NCBI GenBank assembly: GCA_014896255.1
Contig: JADBKT010000033.1
Span: forward strand, 1 to 64,000
DNA length: 64,000 nucleotides
DNA from: Hydrogenibacillus sp.
GTDB taxonomy: Bacteria; Bacillota; Bacilli; Thermicanales; DSM-22653
Reading direction: 5' to 3'
A model generated the notes under the pieces. It saw only the letters and a program-made list of their open reading frames with translations, was not told the DNA's origin and made no database searches. The translations under genes were made by a program, and so were the position numbers. Positions 20,401-27,000 of the stretch are shown in pieces (position 1 is the first letter of the stretch; each line of letters begins with the position of its first letter).

Positions 20401-20897
20401 TTCGGAATGTCCTTATAGCGGATATCGGCGCTAAACGCATTGATCAGCGTAACGAATTGATGTCGGAGGCGCATTTCGATGCCGCTGTTTTGAAGTTTTT
20501 GCAGCAAAAGGTTTTGCGCCTTCAACAACTGGTCCGTTGCATTCTGCACCGACGGTTGAGTCGCCAAAGGACGGGTCGTCGTCGAAGACGAACGCAGTCG
20601 CGACAGAACGTCATCGCCGCGTAGCGTGACGATGACGCGCACCCATTCGTCAGGCGCGTGTTCGTCGCGTAAGCTTTCTGATGCATTTGCTCTTGCCACT
20701 GCCGTCCGATTGGCTTGCTCAGCGAGAACCTGCTGACGCTGAGCCTGCAGCAGCGTTTTGGCCGTCTGTCGCAGTTCCGACAGTGCGTCATCTTTGTGAG
20801 GAGGATTGTCCGCCCAGACGCCGGCCGGCCACAGGTTCAGGATCAACAAGGCCGTCAAAAGAATGCCTGACCAGCGCTTGAGCCTTCTGGATACCAT
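14475..20897 (-). CDS. Giant cell-envelope subtilisin (S8, PA insert) with three SLH domains
   Basis: This exported protease has 2140 residues. A signal peptide (about 10-30) precedes an I9-like propeptide (about 85-185). The S8 domain has Asp231 (IVDSGIN), His288 (SQHGVHVAG), oxyanion Asn393 and Ser624 (NGTSMAAPH), with a PA domain inserted at about 440-580, the layout of Vpr/lactocepin/C5a-peptidase enzymes. A long series of Fn3-like and other beta domains follows. A Pro-rich spacer (PSPAPTPEPPSKPGP region), one more beta module and three SLH domains (about 1963-2140) complete it. ATG 20897 is preferred over GTG 20903 because GGAG lies 8 nt upstream. It is monocistronic with its own terminator. 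It likely processes large exported proteins or provides peptide nutrition. Confidence 0.93.
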   Translation of the reverse strand: MVSRRLKRWSGILLTALLILNLWPAGVWADNPPHKDDALSELRQTAKTLLQAQRQQVLAEQANRTAVARANASESLRDEHAPDEWVRVIVTLRGDDVLSRLRSSSTTTRPLATQPSVQNATDQLLKAQNLLLQKLQNSGIEMRLRHQFVTLINAFSADIRYKDIPKLKALDGVIDVQPAQVFYPDRVSKTLDSMKMPADAPDMYFSAPLIGAQAAWELGYRGDDVIVAIVDSGINYFHPAFGGEGHETLKLGGHEDLTLKDGYNARVIGGYNWADNNNDIVDRTDSQHGVHVAGTVGGYDDRATGVINGQPFSGVAPHVKFLAEKVFSNDPDRASTTSDEYIAAVEHAVTHGAKVINMSLGSPAGAFNPEDPFYQVMKKASDQGVVFSISAGNNDRSTGALYPFAENPDVALVGSPSINPPSISVAASMNEAQHFDAMAIDPAVDKGGQSIDKIPMLPASANPHPSSVKGSHQLVLSGLGRDLNDFPKEVKGNVALIQRGVVPFETKVKNAIQAGAVAAIIYNNVDSPEFVSMATGSATGIPAAFIRGGDGSAIAEAIKKGQTISVRFDAGDKVKVELAVDTMTSFSSWGYEPALGFKPTLTAPGGSIVSSIGADQYASFNGTSMAAPHVAGAAALVIERLTKNGIAYDPATVRAILANTSKILKDPGTGTPYPIRRQGAGRIQVDKAVQTDVVAMIGEEPAANLGSLTERTKRFTVTLKNFGSVERHFTLKGDLYTDAVVERPITYAGSSKAIDLLQLTPMDGLALTSDPQQITVPAKGSVTVDVAVTIPETLPQDRFVEGWLTFVAEEGSGQPDLVFPVYGFYGDWGRPSVIDAHWTSPDSYVRYYFWSQYKIDLGGTTGLYDEALDPLGLYLDAEEGWAYNPDYAAISTAKEQASARRTAIPLYTFLRNAKSVIVRLTDAEGRALRTLDQWEDVRKNDLKSNLIKIFGPWDGTIHGKPAPDGQYIIETLAVPYSQEGKAQSLAFPVKVVSRIPEVRIDRPDDATYRVQAETPIGIEAVYAVAYDHNAGWSEVALIPAIADEANAHQFTAHVDVSQFAFEEAEKAPVDFNHADVFFMVVDTAGNAVFKDAMNDVPLILDEADLEGNAVHFTWFVQENVSDIRLTVDDYAAISARSFSGDWRKGLILPLPVGDHRIKLEALDQAGNVLAERNLTFDQVTALDPTHFKDIVHSAAPNEDRITLDIPYRILGQGNGRLVVDVYGHPEASQTIDVSEAPEGTVHLTLDVPGTYSVTMATYLDAATTAALTYGEDVVTGQVEFHATVDRSRPAIFDRHDYELAQGQTSLSLRIKYAPDVSALKIAVVDPFTQQRLTEEEATVTADDPNRERPCSIDLGPYAGLPELDLVLLVNGEETDRARVHTGQTGVLQYTSGGYSERVRYTKDSRTTIEWAVTDAVYRPSVIELAQRTFDLGGRLIDEGPVLNEADHDDAGIMHADIDLSNVPDKGQMEIWVTAYDANGLPIGRLLYTVKRSLAAPLVSVVAPGPFEELNAETGRDITYLAYLPRALAEFVDVDSMRLWLETTDGQWVDMTQALVIDPSYYVPEVGYLMLIYAEGLEAKKEGYQNIRLAYQDLAGNETQHNRKIYADLTPPVITLSGVDLRRNEAKSSPVHSWYEAQIQSPTTSYPLNGTVEDNLSSFVLSIDGDLVMPLKNTRMGQVDTRDFTYVVDFPEGAKIVNITAEDGVGNRTTIELTLQKSAPSPAPTPEPPSKPGPIPHPEPVPKPEPTEPPKSESPAPGSQSPRTTPMAVGQLTTTETPEGKVYRLSVSADAVQQAMDAASKAGSHRVTLNLTEISLTTGDQLTVHLDARHVQALIDGGYTLSIHTAFVTIELTPEQLKDTRDAQGNLDVTVLVKKPDEQNARIAALGRITFVSPVIELKTSTDAWTSPVSVVLSVNMGTKDWRKAAVYAEQAAGAWRYLGGKVDRQNHSVRVALERPQAVAAIVYEKTFADIQNHWAKDAVEVAAAHQLVKGRSNDVFAPQANVTRAEFAAMLLNALGVKPQKGALPFRDVNPGAWYADVVATAYALKIAQGYDGTFRPEASITREEMAVMFAQALKLIQGEQAPPTFKDAANIAPWAQAAVGILQKEGYLSGKVDGRFAPKDWTTRAEAAAMLYQWLMKR

Positions 20898-21298
20898 ACA
20901 CACCTCTCCTTTCTTCGTGACTTGATGTTCACCCGTCCGCCGGTTTCAACGTCTTATCGTTTTACGTTCTACGGAAGACCGGCTAATAAATCCTAATTCG
21001 ACGTTTTTTGCCAAAATCCTGCTTACGCTTGGTTATTTTTAATGCATATTTAGCGTTAATTTGATTACGTCGATTTGAATAGGCGTTTAGATTTCATTCC
21101 TCATACCTTAGACATGCAGATACGCTTTCGGCTGTTCACTAAGCTAGGCGGAACTGTCGGCAATGTTCGGTTGGCGTTACAAAATTTCGGAATGTATCTC
21201 GGGAAAGGATGTTGGATCAGTAATTGCGCGGTACATAAAGAATAAAGCCTTCTCCGTTCCTTGGTCCCTTTTTTTCGAATTAGATCCGTATAATTATT
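20898..21298. other. Intergenic region upstream of the giant protease
   Basis: No gene was seen in these 401 bases. The stretch is AT-rich and contains a weak minus-strand promoter candidate: TTGGCA, 17 nt, ATTTAT (about 20986-21014). An imperfect inverted repeat GCCGGT/ACCGGC lies between it and the ribosome site. The right part abuts the IS relic. Confidence 0.4.
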
Positions 21299-22244
21299 GG
21301 TGTAAAATGAACCGGTCGGCTGGGTGACATGATACAAAAGTGCCACCCCGCTCCTCTCTGGTAGAATGAGTGTGTCGAGAACAAATCTACGGGGAGGTAT
21401 GCGAGATGGCACAATACCGATATTACCCTTTTGACGAGGTTCTGAAAGACCTATTTTCTGAGGACAAGGGCATGACCGGACTCTTGAAGCAGGTGCTGAG
21501 TCACGTTCTTCAGGCCCAGGCGAGCGAGCCGTTGAAGGCAAAGCCCTATGAGCGGCCTTTCATCGGCAAGGCGATCGAAACGGCACGGGTCCCCGTCCCA
21601 TCACCACGCGTGTCGGTACCCTCGTGTTGCGCGTGCCGCGGCTTTGCACCGGGAAGTTCTTCACGGTGCCGTTTGCTCGGTATCAGCGAAGTGAGCAGGC
21701 TCTCGTTTGGCGATGATGGCGATGGTCATTCAGGGTATGTCGACAAGGAAAATCTCCACCGTCACGGAGAAGCTGTGCGGGGAGGCGTTTACCAAGTCGA
21801 CTGTGATGGAACTGTGCAAGCGACTGGACCCCGTGGTTCAGGGGTGAAACAAGCGGAGCCTGAAGGATACACGGTACCCTTTTGTTCTGATGGATGCCTT
21901 AATACTGAACATTCGTGAAGACGGTTGGGCGCGCTCCGGGGCGGCCTTCTCCATTAAAGAGATCAACGAGGATAGGTATCGTGAGGTGCAGAGGATGCGC
22001 ATCGGTGACAGCGAGTCTGAAACAAGCTGGGACGTTTTTTCTCATGGCTCAAGAGTCGAGGAAGGAATTGAGTGAATATGACGGTGCAAACACATTTCAT
22101 GTGCAATTTCCTAGACGCCGTACCCAAGCATTTGCAGGCGGTGCTGTATGGAAAGGTACGAAAGCTTTACAGGAAGTGCCTACGGACGACGAACGGCCAA
22201 GAGCGGTTGAACAAGGATATCCGATGAGGGGCGAATTTACACCG
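21299..22244 (+). mobile_element. Relic of an IS256-family insertion sequence
   Basis: A decayed IS256-type transposase lies between short imperfect terminal inverted repeats: GGTGTAAAATG starting at 21299, and AATTTACACC ending at 22244. The element is shorter than a full IS256 relative because of internal deletion. No target-site duplication could be recognised confidently. Confidence 0.6.
21406..22228 (+). pseudogene. IS256/Mutator-type transposase, frameshifted and deleted
   Basis: The start is intact (GGGGAGG site, ATG 21406). It encodes an IS256-like N-terminus (FDEVLKDLFSEDKGM, LKQVLSHVLQAQ, PYER), after which the frame breaks repeatedly. Recognisable pieces in shifted frames include VLRVPRLCTGKFFTVPF-like, STRKI, MELCKRLDPVV, YPFVLMDALILNIREDG and GDSESETSWD. 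The end retains CLRTTNGQERLNKDIR. The segment between YGKVRKLY and YRKCLRTT is missing relative to the family, so the catalytic core is incomplete and the element cannot move by itself. Confidence 0.75.
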
Positions 22245-22364
22245 CAATATGGACTTGATCTGTCGGGTTTAGGCTAAACTTCTAAGTTGCCGTCGCCGAT
22301 GAATCGTCATTAGCATAATTTAAGTGTGAACTATATCATGTTATTCATTATTAACGCATAACGT

Positions 22365-22396
22365 AAAAAACCCCTGAAGGTACTCACCTTCAGGGG
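22365..22396 (-). terminator. Rho-independent terminator of the stalk-domain protein gene
   Basis: The 11-bp stem CCCCTGAAGGT/ACCTTCAGGGG has a 4-nt loop and is followed on the minus strand by TTTTTT. It lies 22 nt beyond the stop codon. Confidence 0.85.
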
Positions 22397-22418
22397 TCAC
22401 TAGCTATTCCATTTTACT

Positions 22419-24575
22419 TTACTGGGCGAGGTAGTTAAACTCAACGGAACGCTCGGCGTCGTTCCAAGTGTACTCCACATTAAGGGCTTTTGCCACCCAG
22501 GCAATCGGGAGCACAGTCCGAGCATCCTTGATAGTCGCTGCGGTGTCCATCTCGATCGCCGCACCGTTTACGAGCAGCGTCTTCGAGCCGATTTTCACCT
22601 GAACAACACGGTCGCCTTTGAAGATCGTTACGCTCTTCGCGTACGGATTCCAGATGATGTCGGCGTCCTTCACACCCAGCGCTTCAGCGACATACTTCAC
22701 CGGGACGAAGGTGCGGTTGTCCTTGATGAACGGCGCTACATCCATCGTCTTTTCCTGGCCGTCCACCGTGTACTTCAAGCTGTCGATCGTGAACTTAGCG
22801 GTAGCCGGTCGCGTACGATCCGCAGGCGTCACGATTTTGTATGCCGTAACCGCCTTGTCCCCATAGTCAAACAGTGCTTTTCCGCCAACTGTCGAATCTT
22901 CGTCACCCTGAGGCGCGGTACGATCAACCGTGACCTTGATATTCTTAATCACGATTGTGCTTTCTTTCGTGCTCGCTTTCCGAACGGGAATCTCAATGGT
23001 CTTGTCATTATTACTAAACGTCAATTTCCCAAGAACGAGATCCCCTTCAACAACTTCAGCTGTCGCCCCATCAAAGCGATTGGTATAGTCTCCAACCGAA
23101 ATCGTAATCTTTTCACCGCTTCTGATCATTCCGGGGTACAGCTCTTTAATGACGATTTCACCAGCGGCCTGATCACGCGCACCGATGAAAACTTCGGTCT
23201 TGTTTTGAGCTGTTACCTCCACAAATTGCTTTACTTTGGCGATTGTCGCTTCACCGCTCGCACCTGCGGGGCCTCCGACGGTCACCTTCAATTCCGCATC
23301 CTTAAATCCAGCATTAACAGCCACCTTTTGCACTGGAATTACAGTTTTCCCAGCTCCTGTAGATGCAGTTTTAACCTTAAATACCGCTACGCGATACTTC
23401 GATTCGTCAGAGCTGACTTTTTCAAAACGCACAAACTCCAGTACCGCCTTGTTGCCAGGATAGTCAACGATGTAGCCGCCATCGCTATCTGCTTTTAGTT
23501 TAAAGTTTCCTGCGTCGTCCTTACCAGTTATGTCTTTATTATCCTTATCTTTGTTCACTAGCCAATACGCACCGCTCGGTAGCGTAATGGTCACCGTCCT
23601 ACCTTGAACAAGCGAGGCCGGCAGATATTCTTCCAAAACGATCTTGCCTACCCGCTGATAGTCTTCAACCTTCCGACCGGCCCACAACTCCTGCTGATCG
23701 TCACCGCTTACCTTAACCTGGTAGTCGCCGTACTTGCCGACAACAACCGTCGAAGGCGACGCACCTATGACGTAGGCAGTAACATCGCCTTTTGCGGCAA
23801 TGTCCTTGTCCGCTACTTTCACATATGCATTAAAGGTGAAGATATATCTTGTCGAAGCAGACTGCGTGTTAAAGGTAATCGTCAATTCTTTTCCATCAGG
23901 TTTAATTTCCACGTTTGTAGCCGATTTCGGATCGGGCCCGGAAATTTGGGTAATGGTATCGACTGTGTTTCCCCAGATAAACCCATCACTAAGCTTAATG
24001 ACAATCTTGCTGCCTTTTTCGAATGTACCAACTGTCGGCTCAGAAACTTCAATTTTCGCCTTGCCTGTTCCCGCTTCGCCAAAAGCTTCGGTAGAAAGCA
24101 CACGAATCTTACCTTCAAGGTTATCGAAGTTACCGATTACAACCTTCTCATCGGTGAACTGCCCTGAGATTGCATGCACTACAAGGTATAGCTTACCGCT
24201 GCCGAGTTGATCCTTATTGTCAGGGAAACTAATTTTGATCGTATCGTAAACAGTTTTTCCTACGTTCTCAGAGCTACTAGTAAATACATAATTATACGTA
24301 TCACCTGCAACAGTTGCACCGACGCTAAATTCAAAAGGTTTGCCTGTCTCGTCCTCTACTGTAAGCACAGCACTAGATGCTGTAAGATAAGGCGCGTACT
24401 GCACGGAGACTTCCACACTTTGACCCTTTACATTTTTATTCGGGAATACCGGAAGGCTCCCGACCGTATCCCATTTCACTGTGCCCGCCGCAATTGACGT
24501 AAACGCCCCGAATGGAAGAAGCGCTAAAACGAGGGCAAGCGTGAGTGCGACTGACAGCATTTTGCTGTTCCGCAT
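22419..24575 (-). CDS. Exported surface protein with C-terminal stalk (copper-amine-oxidase N-like) domain
   Basis: The 718-residue protein has a clear signal peptide (MLSVALTLALVLALLPFGAF, cleavage after AA). About 550 residues of beta-rich repeats follow. The C-terminal 'stalk' domain (about 590-718) carries the paired motifs VAPFIKDNRTFVPVKYVAEA and ATIKDARTVLPIAWVAKAL, each followed by a W-N/D-hydrophobic strand. This domain is common in Bacillota wall proteins and is thought to mediate surface attachment or spacing. ATG 24575 is chosen because GGGAGG lies 12 nt upstream and the signal peptide starts there; a longer start at 24605 is possible. It has its own promoter, long leader and terminator. 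It may be a structural envelope protein; no enzymatic motif was seen. Confidence 0.8.
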   Translation of the reverse strand: MRNSKMLSVALTLALVLALLPFGAFTSIAAGTVKWDTVGSLPVFPNKNVKGQSVEVSVQYAPYLTASSAVLTVEDETGKPFEFSVGATVAGDTYNYVFTSSSENVGKTVYDTIKISFPDNKDQLGSGKLYLVVHAISGQFTDEKVVIGNFDNLEGKIRVLSTEAFGEAGTGKAKIEVSEPTVGTFEKGSKIVIKLSDGFIWGNTVDTITQISGPDPKSATNVEIKPDGKELTITFNTQSASTRYIFTFNAYVKVADKDIAAKGDVTAYVIGASPSTVVVGKYGDYQVKVSGDDQQELWAGRKVEDYQRVGKIVLEEYLPASLVQGRTVTITLPSGAYWLVNKDKDNKDITGKDDAGNFKLKADSDGGYIVDYPGNKAVLEFVRFEKVSSDESKYRVAVFKVKTASTGAGKTVIPVQKVAVNAGFKDAELKVTVGGPAGASGEATIAKVKQFVEVTAQNKTEVFIGARDQAAGEIVIKELYPGMIRSGEKITISVGDYTNRFDGATAEVVEGDLVLGKLTFSNNDKTIEIPVRKASTKESTIVIKNIKVTVDRTAPQGDEDSTVGGKALFDYGDKAVTAYKIVTPADRTRPATAKFTIDSLKYTVDGQEKTMDVAPFIKDNRTFVPVKYVAEALGVKDADIIWNPYAKSVTIFKGDRVVQVKIGSKTLLVNGAAIEMDTAATIKDARTVLPIAWVAKALNVEYTWNDAERSVEFNYLAQ

Positions 24576-24867
24576 GCTTCCTTTGTACCTCCCTTTTCTC
24601 CTCATCCCTTACTTCGATACATACCGTCTTCATAGGCCTGCCAACCACGCTTTGGCAGCACATCCCTCCCATAAATGAAACGCATTCGAAATGCGTCCCT
24701 TTTTCTTCGCCTGCGTCTCTCCGGCAATTCGCCGAGACTTTCGTCGCCCCTCGATCTCCTGCCTGTCGGCGGAGGTTTTTCACTCACAAGTGTTATACGT
24801 CTCGGCGCGCCGTAAGTTGCTCCCCATGAGCAGGCTCCCACGGGCGACTGAAGGCATCAGACATTCA
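24576..24867 (-). promoter_or_regulatory. Long structured 5' leader of the stalk-domain gene
   Basis: The predicted transcript start (near 24867) leaves a leader of about 290 nt. It contains several hairpins: CTCCGCC...GGCaGGAG near 24752-24773, GTCTCGGC...GCC..GAGAC near 24714-24739, and ACGCATT/AATGCGT near 24680-24696. A 9-nt segment CGCCGAGAC (about 24799-24807) is complementary to GTCTCGGCG (about 24731-24739), so alternative pairings are possible. I could not match it to a known riboswitch class (c-di-GMP-I, c-di-AMP, M-box and others considered). Confidence 0.35.
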
Positions 24868-24873
24868 GTAGTA

Positions 24874-24902
24874 ATGATACCGATACTTTCCAGCGGCGTC
24901 AA
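24874..24902 (-). promoter_or_regulatory. Sigma-A-like promoter of the stalk-domain gene
   Basis: On the minus strand, -35 TTGACG (24897-24902) and -10 TATCAT (24874-24879) are separated by 17 nt. Confidence 0.55.
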
Positions 24903-25418
24903 GGGTACTATAGCTGGTCGCCGTTCGGCCGCCGGAGGATTCGGCATCCTTTTTCTTTTCACGTCTTGTTTAACGCGCATAGGGCCAAAATGTTGCGCTC
25001 GGCGCTAAGAGATAGCATGTGGAAACTTATGAGATATGGAGGACAATCAGTAACGGGAGTTTGAGCTGTACGAAACTCTGAGACTGCCACAAAAAAAGCT
25101 TTATTGACCATGTTGGACAATTTCCGTCCTCAGGGAAAATAATCGACCAGTGTCTTCCATGAGATCGGCTTTGATCATGATATAGACGGCCAAACGGCAC
25201 TGAAGAGCCTCATTTTTGTGAAGCGCGAAGAAAAGAACGCCACAAGAACGTTGGCATGCGGTGGTCATCAGGCCGCTCTGTCACCATCCCCATCGGGTGA
25301 TCGCGAGAGATAGCACCCAATCCGGATTTCAGAGGGACAACCCCGGAATCCAGAAGCATTTTCAAATTTTCGATCATCTGAACGCGCGATATTGTTCACG
25401 CTGGTCTTCGGCAATGGC
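24903..25418. other. Gene-poor stretch with no recognisable coding sequence
   Basis: Only short open frames occur here and none resembled a family I know. The composition and broken minus-strand frames between about 25080 and 25400 look like an old decayed gene downstream of the kwaB relic, but its identity cannot be read. Confidence 0.4.
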
Positions 25419-26146
25419 TTAATGGTAGCGACGACGGTCCAGCACTTCTAAGAAAGGCAGCACATTTTTCTCGGAAACGGTGATGAGACCGTCTTTCATG
25501 CCGATTTCGAATTCGCAATTTAGGAAATAATTATATATATTTTTGAAACCAACTTTGGTTGGCACTGCTTTCAGTACAGCGTCCTTTTGTTTACCGACAA
25601 AAGCAAATTGATAGAGTATCAATATGTGAATATCTTGTCTGTCGATCAATAGATCAAAATCATCGTCCAGAATAAATGTTTTTTCTCGTATAAGCTTAAG
25701 CGCGTCCGAAGTAAGCGCCAGCAGGCGTTTTTTTAAAACGCCTTTAAAAATTTTGGTCCCACGTACAGCCGTAAGCCTGTTGCCCACGGCGTCTTGGATG
25801 CGGGCAAAATAACTAAATGACGGCTCCGGATCGTTTAAGACGCCAGTGCTCATTTCAATATTTTTGCCATACGCAGATGCTTCAGCGTGTTTGACAGATC
25901 ATCGCTCAAGGGATATAAACGCATTCCTATGAATCATACTTTTCTGACTGTTCGTACCTGCGGTGGCTTTATCTTTTCCAATTTAACCAGTGTATTATTT
26001 ATCATTTTCTTTAATGCGCTTTTAACCCCATCGTCTAACGCCATCAGATAGAACGATCGATCCGAACGGTCGTCTCGACCAGCCGCAAATTGCACGGCGA
26101 CTGCTTTATTCGGCGGCAAAGCATTTTTATCAATGTAAATGTCCAT
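25419..26146 (-). pseudogene. kwaB: KwaB-like (DUF4868) component of a Kiwa anti-phage system, frameshifted
   Basis: Two open pieces of one protein are visible. The N-terminal piece (26146 to about 25934) runs from MDIYIDKNALPPN through FYLMALDDGVKSALKKMI. The C-terminal piece (25853-25419) carries the DUF4868-type core FILDDDFDLLIDRQDIHIL and ends FLEVLDRRRYH. Between them the frame is lost at least twice: readable ECVYIPL and SDDLSNTLKHLRMAK segments lie in different frames with stops between. In Kiwa, KwaB is the DNA-binding effector partner of the membrane protein KwaA. With KwaA immediately upstream this is most likely an inactivated kwaB. The start could instead be a TTG slightly upstream, next to GGAGGT. 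Confidence 0.6.
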
Positions 26147-26156
26147 TTCAAACAAT

Positions 26157-26735
26157 TTACCTCCGACTACTGCAATCAATTTCCATATATACGGTGTCGA
26201 TTATGCGATATGCGATCAGCCCTTCTCCTTTTTCGATAATGGCACGCTTGGTAATCAAAATAAAGCTATTCTTGCCCGTAAAGGGATTGCCGTCATCAGG
26301 AGGGTAAGCCGTAAAAACGCGATATTCACGTACGGCAAACAAAAGATTCAAATAGTGGAGATTCAAATGCCAGAAAAGAAATGCGACAAAGGTGACGGCG
26401 ACCATGGTTGCCAGCAGTGCTATCCACGTGTTCAAGTCGACGCTGTAAAACGGGAGCAGTATGGCAAACAGGTAAACCAAAAGATGATCCCGGTGATCTT
26501 CAATCCGTCCGATGCGGATGTCTCGTTTTTCGTTTAGCCTGATCGCCGTTCGCAATCGCAACAACAGGAAAAAGTTCGGGAATATGTCCATGAATGCGTA
26601 AAAGGGAATGAAGTATCGATTGGGAAAAACGTCATTTCCGCGAAATGCCCAAAGGATGAAGAGCGGCGACATGCTTGCCAGAACCATAAGCAACCTGGCC
26701 GTCTTCATTCCTTCGCTCGGGGGATGGCTTTTCAT
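26157..26735 (-). CDS. kwaA: KwaA-like membrane protein of a Kiwa anti-phage system
   Basis: The 192-residue protein has about four hydrophobic segments (near 12-30, 40-60, 85-105 and 108-130). Its cytoplasmic tail contains LNLLFAVREYRVFTAY and FILITKRAIIEKGEG, reminiscent of the KwaA 'NPLL..GY.FY...I.ITK' region. KwaA is the membrane-embedded sensor half of Kiwa. The assignment rests on topology, tail motifs and the adjacent DUF4868-like gene rather than a search. The start at 26735 has GGGGGTG 7 nt upstream. It overlaps or abuts the kwaB relic, as in known kwaAB pairs. The pair is less GC-rich than its neighbours, consistent with horizontal gain. Confidence 0.6.
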   Translation of the reverse strand: MKSHPPSEGMKTARLLMVLASMSPLFILWAFRGNDVFPNRYFIPFYAFMDIFPNFFLLLRLRTAIRLNEKRDIRIGRIEDHRDHLLVYLFAILLPFYSVDLNTWIALLATMVAVTFVAFLFWHLNLHYLNLLFAVREYRVFTAYPPDDGNPFTGKNSFILITKRAIIEKGEGLIAYRIIDTVYMEIDCSSRR

Positions 26736-26935
26736 ACCACTTCACCCCCGCGATTTTTCCGCTTGATTTTTTCCGCCAGATATTGCCGAGACGCATTAGG
26801 GCACGTCCCGCACGCCGCCTGTCCGATCGACGACCACCGCCAACAAGGGATCGCGGACCAAGGACGTCTCCAAGGGGGCTAACGGGCACGGAGCCCTTCC
26901 GCCTTACCGCTAAATGACGTAAAAACCGCGAAAGT

Positions 26936-26963
26936 CCGGCGCACAGCCGGATCGGTGCGCCGG
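26936..26963 (-). terminator. Hairpin downstream of the SLH protein gene, possible terminator
   Basis: The perfect 8-bp arms CCGGCGCA and TGCGCCGG flank a 12-nt loop, 37 nt after the stop of the gene at 27001. A TTTTT run on the minus strand comes only about 15 nt later, so termination efficiency is uncertain. The rest of 26736-27000 shows no gene. Confidence 0.35.
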
Positions 26964-27000
26964 TACTTCCGCCTTACGAACGCACGAGGCAAGGATCCGT

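Noticed and set aside
24640-24810. Known riboswitch (c-di-GMP-I, c-di-AMP, yybP-ykoY, M-box) in the stalk-gene leader
   Set aside because: GGGACGCA and GGGGAGCAAC strings recall pieces of such elements, but their order and flanks do not match any consensus I know; it is left as an unassigned leader.
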